From: Limnochordaceae bacterium
GTDB taxonomy: Bacteria; Bacillota; Limnochordia; Limnochordales; Geochordaceae
Assembly: GCA_014896295.1 (NCBI GenBank)
Contig: JADBKR010000006.1
Coordinates: 124,001 to 188,000 of the forward strand
Length of the DNA stretch: 64,000 nucleotides
Direction: 5' to 3'
The notes under the pieces are model-generated. The model had not been told where the DNA came from and ran no database searches. It saw only the letters and a program-made list of their open reading frames with translations. A program made the position numbers and the translations under genes. Below, piece by piece: positions 51,245 to 61,266 of this stretch. How positions within the stretch are numbered: position 1 is the stretch's first letter; every line of letters begins with the position of its first letter.

Positions 51245-52246
51245 ATGTTCGGACGGGCACCGGGGGAAATCCTGAGGCTCATCGTCGTCCTGGGCGCCGG
51301 GCTCGCCGTCCTGGAAGGAGCGGTCTGGCTGCTGGCCGGGCGGTTGGCCCGAGGCCGGTACCGGGTGCTGCTCATGCTCGTCATGCCGGCCCTGGTCGGT
51401 ACATTGGCGTTCATCATCTACCCGTTCGTCTATGAGGTTTATATCGCCTTCTCCAACATGAGCCTGCGGCACTTCCGGGAGTTTGACGCAAGCCTGGCCA
51501 TCGGCCTTGAAAACCTCGTCCGGGTCTTCACGCAGCCCGTGCTGCAGCGGGCGACGTTTTTCGAGCTCCTGGGGCGCACTGTCGTCTGGACCGGGGTCAA
51601 TGTCTTCTTCCACGTGGCCGGTGGGTTGGGCCTGGCGGTGCTCCTCAACCGGCCCATGCGGGGACGCAACCTGTACCGTACGCTGCTCGTCCTGCCATGG
51701 GCGATCCCGCAGGTCGTGGCGGTGCTGGCGTGGCGCAACGAGTTCAACTACCAGTACGGTTTCGTCAATGCGCTGCTCAGGACGGTGGGGCTTCCCCCCA
51801 TCTCGTGGCTGAGCGACCCGTTCTGGGCATTCGTGGCCATGATCTGGACCAACGTGTGGCTCGGCATCCCGTTCATGATGACCATCTTCCTGGGCGGGCT
51901 GCAGGCCATCCCGGGTGATCTGTACGATGCCGCGGACATCGATGGGGCGACGGGGTGGCAGAAGTTCAGGCGGGTCGTCATCCCGCTGCTCCAGCCCGTC
52001 ATGACTCCCGCGGTGATCCTGGGCGTCGTCTGGACGTTCAACAACTTCAGCGTGGTCTACCTGTTCAACCAGGGGGCCCCGGTCGAGTCGACACACATCC
52101 TGGTGACGGCCCTCTACCGTGCCGCCTTCGACTTCTACCGGTATGGGTTCGGGGCGATGTACGCGCTGGTGTTGTTCGTATTCCTGCTGCTCTTCTCGGT
52201 GATCTACGTCCGGATGACCGGGGTGCTGGGGAGCGTGACCCGGTAA
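51245..52246 (+). CDS. Maltose-type ABC permease (MalF-like), 333 aa
   Basis: An eight-to-nine-segment permease with MLVMPALVGTLAFIIYPFVY at the N-terminus and the EAA loop YDAADIDGATGWQKFRRVVI. It transports sugar with the adjacent binding protein. ATG 51245 lies ~11 bases after GAGGAAGAGG. The stop overlaps the next gene (TAATG). The ATPase subunit is not in the locus, so it must use a shared MsmX/MalK-like ATPase encoded elsewhere. Confidence 0.85.
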   Translation: MFGRAPGEILRLIVVLGAGLAVLEGAVWLLAGRLARGRYRVLLMLVMPALVGTLAFIIYPFVYEVYIAFSNMSLRHFREFDASLAIGLENLVRVFTQPVLQRATFFELLGRTVVWTGVNVFFHVAGGLGLAVLLNRPMRGRNLYRTLLVLPWAIPQVVAVLAWRNEFNYQYGFVNALLRTVGLPPISWLSDPFWAFVAMIWTNVWLGIPFMMTIFLGGLQAIPGDLYDAADIDGATGWQKFRRVVIPLLQPVMTPAVILGVVWTFNNFSVVYLFNQGAPVESTHILVTALYRAAFDFYRYGFGAMYALVLFVFLLLFSVIYVRMTGVLGSVTR

Positions 52247-53151
52247 TGGGACGATCCGTGACACACGCGGCGGTGGCAACGGCCCGGACGCCCGGGCTGA
52301 GGCGCTACTTCACGGCCACCCGCGGGGACAGCCCTGCCAAACGGCTCGGCATCCACCTCATCCTGATCCTCAGCTGCGCCGTGTCGGTCTACCCGTTCCT
52401 GCGGGTGATCGGCACCTCGCTGCGCCCGGGCAACCTGGCGCTCTCGACGAGCCTGGCCATCCTGCCGGCTGAGCCGACGTGGCAGCACTACGCCGACATG
52501 CTGTTGAAGGAGCCTTTCCTCTTGTGGCTGTGGAACAGCCTGTGGATTGCTTTCGGTACCACGCTGATCGGGCTGGTGCTGGCGGCGCCGGCCGCGTACG
52601 CGTTCAGCCGGTGGGAATTCCCCGGGCGCCGGCCGGGACTGGTCTTCCTGCTGGCCACCAATATGATTCCAGCCGGGATGCTGCTGATTCCCATCTATAT
52701 CGTGGTGGTGCGGCTGGGGCTGCTCAACTCGTACGTCGGGGTGGTGCTCGCCTACGCGGTGACGGCCCTGCCTTTCAGCATCTGGGTCCTGAAGGGCTGG
52801 TTCGACACGGTGCCGTACGAACTCGATCAGGCGGCCCGTATCGACGGGGCGTCCGACCTGGTCGCGTTCTGGCGCGTCATCCTGCCGCTCAGCCTTCCGG
52901 CGCTGGCCGTGAGCGGGCTGTTCAACTTCATGACGGCCTGGAACGAGTACATCGTGGCGCGCGTCATCGTGCAGCAGCCGGACCTCTTCACATGGACCAT
53001 CGGGGTGCAAAGGCTGCAAGGGGCGTTCAACACCCAATGGGGAGCCTTCAGTGCGGCGAGCGTCCTGGTATCGATCCCGGTCATGATCGTGTTTTTCTAC
53101 TCGTCGCGGTGGCTGGTGTCGGGACTCACGCTGGGAAGCGTCAAGGGTTGA
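52246..53151 (+). CDS. Maltose-type ABC permease (MalG-like), 301 aa
   Basis: A six-segment permease ending in the family tail SSRWLVSGLTLGSVKG. The EAA loop is LDQAARIDGASDLVAFWRVI. ATG 52246 shares bases with the MalF-type stop, so the pair is translationally coupled. The secreted GH57 gene starts 44 bases later. Confidence 0.85.
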   Translation: MGRSVTHAAVATARTPGLRRYFTATRGDSPAKRLGIHLILILSCAVSVYPFLRVIGTSLRPGNLALSTSLAILPAEPTWQHYADMLLKEPFLLWLWNSLWIAFGTTLIGLVLAAPAAYAFSRWEFPGRRPGLVFLLATNMIPAGMLLIPIYIVVVRLGLLNSYVGVVLAYAVTALPFSIWVLKGWFDTVPYELDQAARIDGASDLVAFWRVILPLSLPALAVSGLFNFMTAWNEYIVARVIVQQPDLFTWTIGVQRLQGAFNTQWGAFSAASVLVSIPVMIVFFYSSRWLVSGLTLGSVKG

Positions 53152-53194
53152 GCAGCGACGGCACCCGGGGCCCGAGGGCGGGGGCGGGGACGAG

Positions 53195-56100
53195 GTGGCG
53201 CTGGCGATCCGGTTAAGCAGGCGAACCGGGGCGGCGGTGCTCGCGGGCGTGACAGCGGCGATCGGCCTGGCCGGTGCGCTGGGGATGCCGGCCGCAGCAC
53301 AGGAGAGCGGGACGAGCGGCAAGCCGCTCTACGTGGCGCTCGTCTGGCACATGCACCAGCCGTACTACAAGGATCCCGCCCGGGGCGTCTACATGCTCCC
53401 GTGGGTGCGGATGCACGCGGTCAAGGATTATTACGACATGGCCGCGATGCTGCGGGAGTTTCCGCAGATGCGGGCGACGTTCAACCTCGTGCCGTCGCTG
53501 TTGTTGCAGCTGGACGACTACGTGCGAAACGGGGCCAAGGACCTCTACCAGATCGTGACCGAAAAGCCGGCAGCGGAGCTGACCGCCCAAGAGAAGGCGT
53601 TCATCCTGCGGCGTTTCTTCGATGCCAACCACGACCACATCATTCGGCGCTACCCCCGCTACTGGGAGCTCCTCCAGAAGCGAGGGACGACGGGATCCGA
53701 CGCCGAGATCCAGGCGGCGATGGAGCGCTTTGTTGAGCAGGATTACCGGGACCTGCAGGTGTGGTTCAACCTGGCCTGGATCGACGTGGACCTCGTCCGG
53801 ACGGATCCGCAGCTTTCGGCCCTCGTGGCGAAAGGGCGCGACTTCACCGAGGCCGACAAGCGGGCGGTGCTCGACGAGCACCTCGCGATCATGCGGGACG
53901 TGGTGGGCGTCTACCGGGACCTGATGGCAAGCGGCCAGATCGAGGTGACCACCACGCCGTTTTACCATCCGATCCTGCCGCTCGTCCTCAACACCGACTC
54001 TGCCCGGATCGCGAGCCCCTCCATCCAGCTACCCCGGCACCGCTACGCCCAGCCGGGCGACGTGGAGGCTCAGCTCCAGGCGGCCGTCGAGTCGTACCGC
54101 CGGCACTTCGGGCGTGACCCCGAGGGGCTGTGGCCGCCGGAGCAGGCCGTGGGGCAGGACATGGTCACCTTCGTCGCTTCCGCCGGCTTTCGGTGGATGG
54201 TCTCGAGCGAGGGCGTCCTGGAAAAGTCGCTCGGCATCCAGCTGCGGGGCTCTGCCCGGGAGATGGTGCGGCCGGCCGACCTCTACCAGCCCTATTGGGT
54301 GAGCGCCGGAGGGCGGCGGGTGGCCGTGTTCTTCCGGGACATCGTCCTGTCGGACAAGATCGGGTTCGCCTACTCGGGTATGCCGGCCCGGCAAGCCGTG
54401 GACGACTTCGTCGCGTACTTGCACGAGATGCAGCGAGTCCTGGCACAGGCGCCGGGCGACCACGTGGTCACGGTGGCGCTGGACGGGGAGAACGCGTGGG
54501 AGTGGTACGAAAACGACGGGAAGGACTTTCTGAGGGGCCTTTACGGGGCGCTCGCCACCGATCCGCGTGCTACGGCCGGTGACGGTATCGGGCTACTTGA
54601 AGGATCACCCGCCTACCCGGACGATCCAGCGCCTGTGGACGGGCTCCTGGATCGGCGACAACCTGGAGACCTGGATCGGAGAGGAAGAGGAAAACCGCGC
54701 CTGGGAGTACCTCTACGCGGCTCGCACCGCCATGGTGCGCTACGAGGCGCTGCATGACGGCGAACCGGGCTTCGACGAACGGATGAGCGCTGCGCGCCAG
54801 GAGCTGTACGCGGCGGAGGGCAGCGATTGGTTCTGGTGGTACGGTGCGGACCAGGACTCGGGCAACGACGCGGGCTTCGACGAGCTCTTCCGCACGCACC
54901 TGCGCAACGTCTACGCGGCGCTCGGCGAGCCGGTGCCGGACTACCTGGCCCTTCCGATCATCCCGAGAGCGCCCGCTCGTCCGGAGGCCCAGGCGACGGG
55001 TCGCATCCGCGTGAAGGTGGACGGCGACGCCGGCTCCGAGGAGTGGGCGCAGGCGCTGCGCTTCCGGGCGGCTCGCCCTGAGCCGGGCCAGGCGCTGCCG
55101 CTGGTAGACGGGCTGTACGTCGGCGCCGATGCCGTCAAACTCTACCTGCGGGCCGATCTCAACGTGAAGGCCGGGCAGCTGGGGCAGGCGGGGATCGTCC
55201 TGCGCTTCTACCTGTCCAACCCACGCCAGCCGGCGCTCAACGCGCTGCCCCGGGAGAGCCCGGCCGGGGAGCAGCCCGCGGCGCTCGGGTTCGGTCTTGC
55301 CGAGGAAGTGACGATCGACCTGACGACCTTCCCGGTCCGGGCAAGCATGGCCCGGGCCGCCGGAGCCGGCCGGTGGGAAGAGGGCGAGGCGCTGCCGGAG
55401 GGGACCGTGGCGGTGGGCCTCGGCAAGGGCGGGCGGACCGTCGTCGTGGAGGCCGGGATACCGTTCGACGTGCTGGACCTGCATCCGGCCGAGGCGGCCA
55501 ACCTGGCCCTGGTCGCCGCCCGGCGCGGCGAGACGGCTGCCGTCCTGCCTGCGGGCGGGCCCGTCCGCATCCAGGTGCCGGAAGTCATCAAAGGCGAGCT
55601 GATCTTCGAGCGTGAGGACCCCGAGGGCGACGATTATGGTCCCGGTAGCTACGTCTACCCGGGCAACGCCGTCTTCGCACCGGGCGTCTTCGACCTGCGC
55701 AAGTTCCAGGTGTTCGAGGAAGGTAACGACGTGGTCTTCAAGGTGACGCTGGGGGGCCCCATCGACAACGTATGGGGTTCGCCCGTCGGCCTCAGCGTGC
55801 AGACCGTCGACATCTACATCGACACGGATCACCGAGCGGGGTCGGGGAAGGTGGAAGCGCTGGGCGGGCGCCGGGTGCGCTTCGCCCCCGAGTCGGCATG
55901 GGAGTACGCCATCTGGGTGGAGGGGTGGCAGCAGCGCATCTTCACGGCCGACGGCAAAACGCACGGCGCCTGCACCGGCTGACGCAGAGAACGCGCAGCT
56001 GCGGGTGAGCGTCGACTCGGCCGAGCGGTCCGTCACCGTCCGGGTGCCCAAGGCGGTCATCGGCGAGCCGCAGCCCACCTGGGGGTACCAGGTGTTCATC

Positions 56101-56319
56101 CTCGGCCAGGAGGGGTATCCCGAGGCGGACAGCCTGCGGGTGCGCGAGGTGAAGGCCAACCGGGCCGAATGGCGCTTCGGCGGCGGCGACGACGGGACGT
56201 ACGACCCCAACGTCATCGACCTGCTGGCGCCGGACGGCACGACTCAGCAGGCGATCCTCGGCACGTACGGCGTCCGGGAGAAGCGCCTGGCGGTCGTCCC
56301 CATGGTTTACGGACGCTGA
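53195..56319 (+). CDS. Secreted GH57 glycosidase with C-terminal binding region, two frame breaks
   Basis: A signal peptide (VLAGVTAAIGLAGALGMPAAA) precedes a GH57 catalytic domain: ALVWHMHQPYYKD (motif 1), RHFGRDPEGLWPPEQAVGQD (nucleophile region) and VALDGENAWEWYENDG (acid/base region), as in amylopullulanases and 4-alpha-glucanotransferases. After about residue 570 a glucodextranase-C/DOMON-like beta-rich part follows (LIFEREDPEGDDYGPGSYVY). One extra base at ~54567 and one in AAAA at 55956-55959 break the frame; the intact protein would be ~1040 residues. It likely hydrolyses starch or glycogen outside the cell and feeds the adjacent transporters. Confidence 0.85.
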
Positions 56320-56346
56320 CGCGGGGCGGAGCGTGACGCAACGGCG

Positions 56347-57393
56347 ATGGCAAGCGTGAACGGCGGTGGGCGCAGGGTCACCCTGCGGGAGGTGGCGAGG
56401 GCCGCCCGGGTGTCACCCTCGACGGTGTCCCGGGCGCTGGCGGGCAACCCCCGCATTAGCGCCGCGACCCGGGCCCGGGTGCAGGAGGCCATGGAGCGCC
56501 TGGGTTACCATCCCAACGCCATCGCCCGCAGCCTGGTGACCCGCTCGTCACGCACGCTTGGCGTCGTGCTGTACCGTCCGGCCGACCAGGCCTTCTCGCA
56601 TCCCTTCTTTGCCGAGGCGCTGCGAGGGGTGGCCCGGGTCGCGCAGGCCGAGGGTTACAGCCTGCTCGTCACCACCGCCGACACGTACGAGGCGGAGGCC
56701 GAGCAGTGCCTCGCCATGCTGCGCGAACGCCGTGCGGACGGGGCCGTCTTGCTCGCATCCCGCAACCCCGATCCCCTCATCGACGAACTGGTGCGCCAGC
56801 GGTTCCCGTTCGTGGTGCTGGGCCGCGTCGACGCCAACCTGGCCGTGTACTGGGTCAACAACGACAACGTCCAGGCCGCGGCTCTGGCCGTGGGGTACCT
56901 GGCGGAGCTCGGTCACCGCCGCATCGGCCTCATCGGCGGGCGGCGGGAACTGACCGTGACCCAGGACCGGCTCGAGGGGTTCCGTCTGACGCTCCAGGAA
57001 CTGGGACTCGAGGTGCGGGCGGAGTGGATGCAGTTCGGGGAGTTCAGCTGGGAGGAGGGGTATCGGAGCGGCCGCACGCTTCTGCAATCGCACGATCGCC
57101 CCACGGCCATCGTGGCCATGGACGACGTCCTGGCTGCGGGAGCCATGCGAGCTGCCAGGGAGCTGGATTTGCGCGTCCCGGAGGACGTCTCCGTCATCGG
57201 CTTCAACGACGATCCGATGGCCCAATTGTTGAGCCCGCCGCTCACCACCGTGCGGATCCCGGCCCGGGAGCTGGGCGAGGCGGCTGCGCGCCAGCTCATC
57301 GAACGCCTCAGCGGGAGGCTGCCGCCCGTGCGTCACGTCATCCTGCCGGTGCAGCTGGTGGTGCGGGGTTCGACGGGTCCGGCGGGCCGATGA
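56347..57393 (+). CDS. LacI-family transcriptional regulator, 348 aa
   Basis: The helix-turn-helix is TLREVARAARVSPSTVSRAL (residues ~11-30), then the LacI hinge and an effector domain containing TAIVAMDDVLAAGAMRAARE and VIGFNDDPMAQLLSPPLTTV. ATG 56347 follows the GH57 gene by 27 bases. It lies between the two MalEFG systems and is the most likely local regulator of alpha-glucan genes. Confidence 0.9.
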   Translation: MASVNGGGRRVTLREVARAARVSPSTVSRALAGNPRISAATRARVQEAMERLGYHPNAIARSLVTRSSRTLGVVLYRPADQAFSHPFFAEALRGVARVAQAEGYSLLVTTADTYEAEAEQCLAMLRERRADGAVLLASRNPDPLIDELVRQRFPFVVLGRVDANLAVYWVNNDNVQAAALAVGYLAELGHRRIGLIGGRRELTVTQDRLEGFRLTLQELGLEVRAEWMQFGEFSWEEGYRSGRTLLQSHDRPTAIVAMDDVLAAGAMRAARELDLRVPEDVSVIGFNDDPMAQLLSPPLTTVRIPARELGEAAARQLIERLSGRLPPVRHVILPVQLVVRGSTGPAGR

Positions 57394-57459
57394 ACGCAAG
57401 GCGTCGGAAGAAGGAAGAAGGCCGGGAACGGGAGAGCGCAGGCTCGACGATGGAAGGAG

Positions 57460-58687
57460 ATGGATTGGCCCGATGCGACGCGTAATCGCGGGTTGGTGCT
57501 GGCTACCGTGGTGGCGGTGGCCGTGGTGACGGCGGCCGCCGCAGGAGCGCTGGCGGCCGCGGACAAGCTCGTGATCTGGGCGAGCGAGGCGCAGGTATCC
57601 GCCCTGCTCCCCATGGCCCAGCAGTTCGAGAAGGAGTACGGGATCAAGGTCGAAGTGACCGAGATGGGCTTCGGAGACATCCGATCCAACTTCAGCGTGT
57701 CGGCGCCGACGGGCGAGGGTCCGGACCTCATCGTGGGCGCGCACGACTGGGTGGGGGAGTTCGCTCGAAACGGCCTGCGTGGAGCCCATCGAGATGAGCG
57801 CCGCACAACGAGACGCCTTCACGCCGGTGGCGCTGCAGGGTTTCACGTACGGTGGTAAGCTGTACGGCGTGCCGTACGCCATCGAGGCGGTCGCGCTCAT
57901 CTACAACAAGGCGCTGGTCCCGACGCCTCCCAAGACGTTCGACGAGCTCCTGACCGTCGCCCGCAAGCTCACCGACCGCAACAAGAAACGCTACGGGTTC
58001 CTGTACCCCAACAACGACGCGTACCACAGCTTCCCGCTGCTGTCGGCCAACGGTGGGTACATCTTCAAGTTCACCGGGCAGGGCTTCGACCCGAAGGACG
58101 TCGGGCTCGACAACGAAGGCGCCATCGCCGGCGCGCGGCTCATCCAGAGGCTGGCCGTCGAGGGGCTCGTCCCGAAGGGGACGGACTACCAGACCATGGA
58201 GGGGCTGTTCCTCCAGGGCCAGGTCGGCATGATCATGACCGGCCCGTGGGAGATCGACAACGTCAAGAAGGCCGGCATCAAGTACGGCGTGGCCAAGATC
58301 CCGACCTTCAACGGGCGCGTGGCCCGGCCGTTCGTGGGAGCCCAGGGGTTCATGGTCAACAAGTTCAGCCCCAACAAGATCCTGGCGATGGAGTTCCTGC
58401 AGAAGTTCATCATGACCAAGGAAGGCCAGCTGGCCATCTGGAAGGTGGATCCTCGCATCCCGGCGCTCAAGGCGGCGTTCCAGGAGGTCGCTTCCAACGC
58501 TGACGTCGCCGCTTTCGGCGCCAGCGCCGCGGACGGCATCCCGATGCCCAACATTCCCGAGATGGCGGCCGTGTGGGGCGCCTTGCAGGACAAGCTGACC
58601 TTGATCGTGAACGGCGAACAGGACCCGGCTTCGGCGATGAAGGACGCGGCCCGGCAAATCCGCGACACCATCGCGCAGGCCAAGTGA
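57460..58687 (+). CDS. Second maltose-type binding protein, frame broken
   Basis: The first part (57460-57780) gives a hydrophobic signal, LVLATVVAVAVVTAAAAGAL, and the start of a MalE-type domain, DKLVIWASEAQVSALLPMAQ and GEGPDLIVGAHDWVGEFARN. The rest is in the next frame: LYGVPYAIEAVALIYNKALV, NNDAYHSFPLLSANGGYIF and MTGPWEIDNVKKAGIKYG. One extra base in CCTGCGT near 57775 separates them. The joined protein is ~408 residues, normal for MalE. Its start is uncertain: GGAAGGAG lies immediately before ATG 57460. Confidence 0.8.
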
Positions 58688-58805
58688 CGTGAGTTGAGGT
58701 AAGCCATCCGGAGCGGGGAAGGGCCGCCGGCCGCCCGGGCAGCCCCGGGCCCGGCGGCCCCGGGTCCGCGATCCGACGGGGATGAGGGGCTTGAGAACAG
58801 GAGCG

Positions 58806-60386
58806 ATGACGCCGGCCGCGCGGGCACCACGGGGCGGGCCGGCCCTTGCGGGCGCGCTATGGCTGAAGGTGCTCGGCCTGGGCGCTCTGGATGCCCTGGG
58901 GGCATGGGCGGCGGCGCGCCTTTGGGCCGATGGGCGGGTGTGGCCGGCGGTCGCCATGGTGGTAGGGCTCGTGGCGACCACGTGGATCTTCACCAGCCCG
59001 CGGGCCTACCCGATGCGCTACATCTGGCCGGGCTTCGTCTTCTTCGCGCTGCTGGTGATCTACCCCATCGGCTACACGGTGGCGGTGGCCTTCACCGACT
59101 ACGGTACCGGCCACATGCTGAGCAAGGATCAGGTCATCCGGCAGTTCGAGACCATGACCTACGAGCCGGAAGACGCCTCCCGCTTCCGGTTCGCCGCCTT
59201 CCAGGCACCGGGAGGCACGCTGACGCTCGTGATGGAGGAGGGCCCGGGCCGGTGGGCTGTCTTGGAGGAAGGCAAGGTACGACCGGCTGACCCGGCGGCC
59301 GACGGCCTGGTCGACGAGGATGGCGACGGGCTGCCCGACCGCATGGGGTCCCGGCAGGCGCTGCCGGTGGCCCAGCTCGCCCGGAGGTTGGCCGAGCTCC
59401 GGCAGATGCGGTGGGAGTGGGGAGACCGGATCCTGCGGATGATGAGCCTGCGGGAGCTCGGCGAGGCGCGCCACGCTTACCGGTACGACCCGGCCTCGGA
59501 TACGCTGACCGATACGCGGACGGGCACCACCTACCGGCCCGTCGAGGGGTACTTCACCGGCGAGGACGGCCAGCGGCTGGAGCCGGGGTTCGTTACCTAC
59601 GTCGGGCTGGACAACTTCGTGCGGATGGTGACCGACCCGGCCATCTCCCGGCCGTTCTTGCGGGTGTTCGTCTGGACCTTCGCATGGGCGGCCCTCACGG
59701 TGCTCTTCCAGTTCAGCGCCGGGCTAGGGCTGGCCGTGCTGCTCAACGACCCCCGGCTCAAGTTGCGCAACTTCTACCGCAGCGTGTTGATCCTCCCCTA
59801 CTCGGTCCCGGCCTTCATCTCGGCGCTCATGTGGGTGGGGCTGCTCAACACTGAGGTCGGCGTGATCAACGACTTCGTCCGCGCGCTGGGGGCAGGGCCC
59901 ATTCCGTGGCTCCAGAACCCCTTCTGGGCCCGGGTGGCGCTGTTCCTGGTCAATTTGTGGCTGGGGTACCCGTACATGATGATCATCACGCTGGGGGCGC
60001 TGCAAAGCATCCCGTCGGAGCTTTACGAGGCGGCCCTGGTGGACGGCGCCCGGCCGTGGGACGTCATCCGGAGCGTCACCCTGCCGCTCTTGATGATCGC
60101 CGTCTCGCCGCTGCTCGTGGGCTCGTTTGCCTTCAACTTCAACAACTTCAACGTCATCTTCCTCGTGACGGGTGGGGGGCCGCCCATGGTGGGGGCCCAG
60201 ACCCCGGCCGGGCACACGGACATCTTGATCTCTTACACTTACCGGCTGGCCTTCCAGGGCGGGCAGGGCACGCAGTTCGGGTTCGCCTCGGCAATCTCCA
60301 TCGTGATCTTCCTCGTGGTGGCCATCTTGAGCGCCATCAACTTCCGGATGACGGGCGTGTTCGAGAAGATGAGCGAGAATGTATAG
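58806..60386 (+). CDS. MalF-type permease with long extracytoplasmic domain and EF-hand-like loop, 526 aa
   Basis: It is larger than the 300-residue norm because a long loop (~residues 95-260) is inserted between the first membrane segments and the permease core, as in E. coli MalF P2. The loop contains DEDGDGLPDR, which resembles a calcium-binding EF-hand/dockerin loop. The permease core has FVWTFAWAALTVLFQFSAGL and the EAA loop YEAALVDGARPWDVIRSVTL. ATG 58806 has ACAGGAG upstream; an in-frame ATG at 58782 is an alternative. It overlaps the MalG-type gene by 8 bases. Confidence 0.85.
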   Translation: MTPAARAPRGGPALAGALWLKVLGLGALDALGAWAAARLWADGRVWPAVAMVVGLVATTWIFTSPRAYPMRYIWPGFVFFALLVIYPIGYTVAVAFTDYGTGHMLSKDQVIRQFETMTYEPEDASRFRFAAFQAPGGTLTLVMEEGPGRWAVLEEGKVRPADPAADGLVDEDGDGLPDRMGSRQALPVAQLARRLAELRQMRWEWGDRILRMMSLRELGEARHAYRYDPASDTLTDTRTGTTYRPVEGYFTGEDGQRLEPGFVTYVGLDNFVRMVTDPAISRPFLRVFVWTFAWAALTVLFQFSAGLGLAVLLNDPRLKLRNFYRSVLILPYSVPAFISALMWVGLLNTEVGVINDFVRALGAGPIPWLQNPFWARVALFLVNLWLGYPYMMIITLGALQSIPSELYEAALVDGARPWDVIRSVTLPLLMIAVSPLLVGSFAFNFNNFNVIFLVTGGGPPMVGAQTPAGHTDILISYTYRLAFQGGQGTQFGFASAISIVIFLVVAILSAINFRMTGVFEKMSENV

Positions 60387-61236
60387 CCGCTACGGATGGG
60401 CGGGCCAGCTGTGGCGCCAGGCCCTCGTGTGGCTCGCGATCGGGTTTGCGCTCTTCCCGGTGGCGTGGATCGTCTCCGCCTCCTTGAACCCTGCCGACAC
60501 CCTGGTCGGGCAGCGGCTCATTCCTCCCAACCCCACGCTGGAACACTACCGGGAGCTCTTCACCAACCCCGCGCACCCCTTCGGGTTGTGGCTGTGGAAC
60601 AGCATCAAGGTCTCCGGGATCTCCGCCGTCCTGACGGTGGCCATGGCCGCACTGGCGGCGTACGCGTTCTCCCGGTTCCGCTTCCGCGGGCGCCGGACGG
60701 GGCTGCTGGCACTGCTCATCGTGCAGATGTTCCCGCAGATGCTGGCCATGGTGGCCATCTACCTCATGCTGCTCGCCATCGGGCAATACGTGCCGTCGCT
60801 CGGGATCAACACCCACGGTGGCCTCATCCTGGTCTACCTGGGCGGGGCGCTCGGGTTCAACACCTATCTGATGAAAGGGTACTTCGACACCATCCCCCAC
60901 TCGCTGGAGGAGTCGGCCATGATGGACGGTGCCTCCGCCTTCCAGGCGTTCTTGCACATCATCCTGCCCCTGGCGAGACCGGTACTGGCCGTCATCTTCC
61001 TGCTCGCCTTCATCGGCACGTACTCGGACTTCCTGCTGGCGAGCATCCTGCTCAAGGAGCGGACGGCGCTCACGTTTGCCGTGGGGTTGCGCATCTTCAT
61101 CTCGGGGCAATACTCCACCCGGTGGGGCGTGTTCGCCGCGGCGTCGATCGTCGGGGCCCTGCCGATCTCCGTCATCTTCTACCTGCTGCGCAACCAGTTC
61201 GTATCGGGGTTGACCCAGGGTGCCGTCAAAGCGTGA
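60379..61236 (+). CDS. MalG-type ABC permease, 285 aa
   Basis: Six hydrophobic segments with IHTSP-like PVAWIVSASLNPADTLVG, AYAFSRFRFRGRRTGLLALL, the EAA loop LEESAMMDGASAFQAFLHII and the tail YLLRNQFVSGLTQGAVKA. ATG 60379 overlaps the preceding permease. The GH13 gene starts 31 bases later. Confidence 0.9.
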   Translation: MYSRYGWAGQLWRQALVWLAIGFALFPVAWIVSASLNPADTLVGQRLIPPNPTLEHYRELFTNPAHPFGLWLWNSIKVSGISAVLTVAMAALAAYAFSRFRFRGRRTGLLALLIVQMFPQMLAMVAIYLMLLAIGQYVPSLGINTHGGLILVYLGGALGFNTYLMKGYFDTIPHSLEESAMMDGASAFQAFLHIILPLARPVLAVIFLLAFIGTYSDFLLASILLKERTALTFAVGLRIFISGQYSTRWGVFAAASIVGALPISVIFYLLRNQFVSGLTQGAVKA

Positions 61237-61266
61237 AGTCCGGGTGCGGGGCGGCGGTGAGGAGCC

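Noticed and set aside
57460-57490. Alternative start for the second MalE-type gene at ATG 57473
   Set aside because: It gives MRRVIAG but is out of frame with the signal core and would need a shift opposite in sign to the others, so 57460 is kept.
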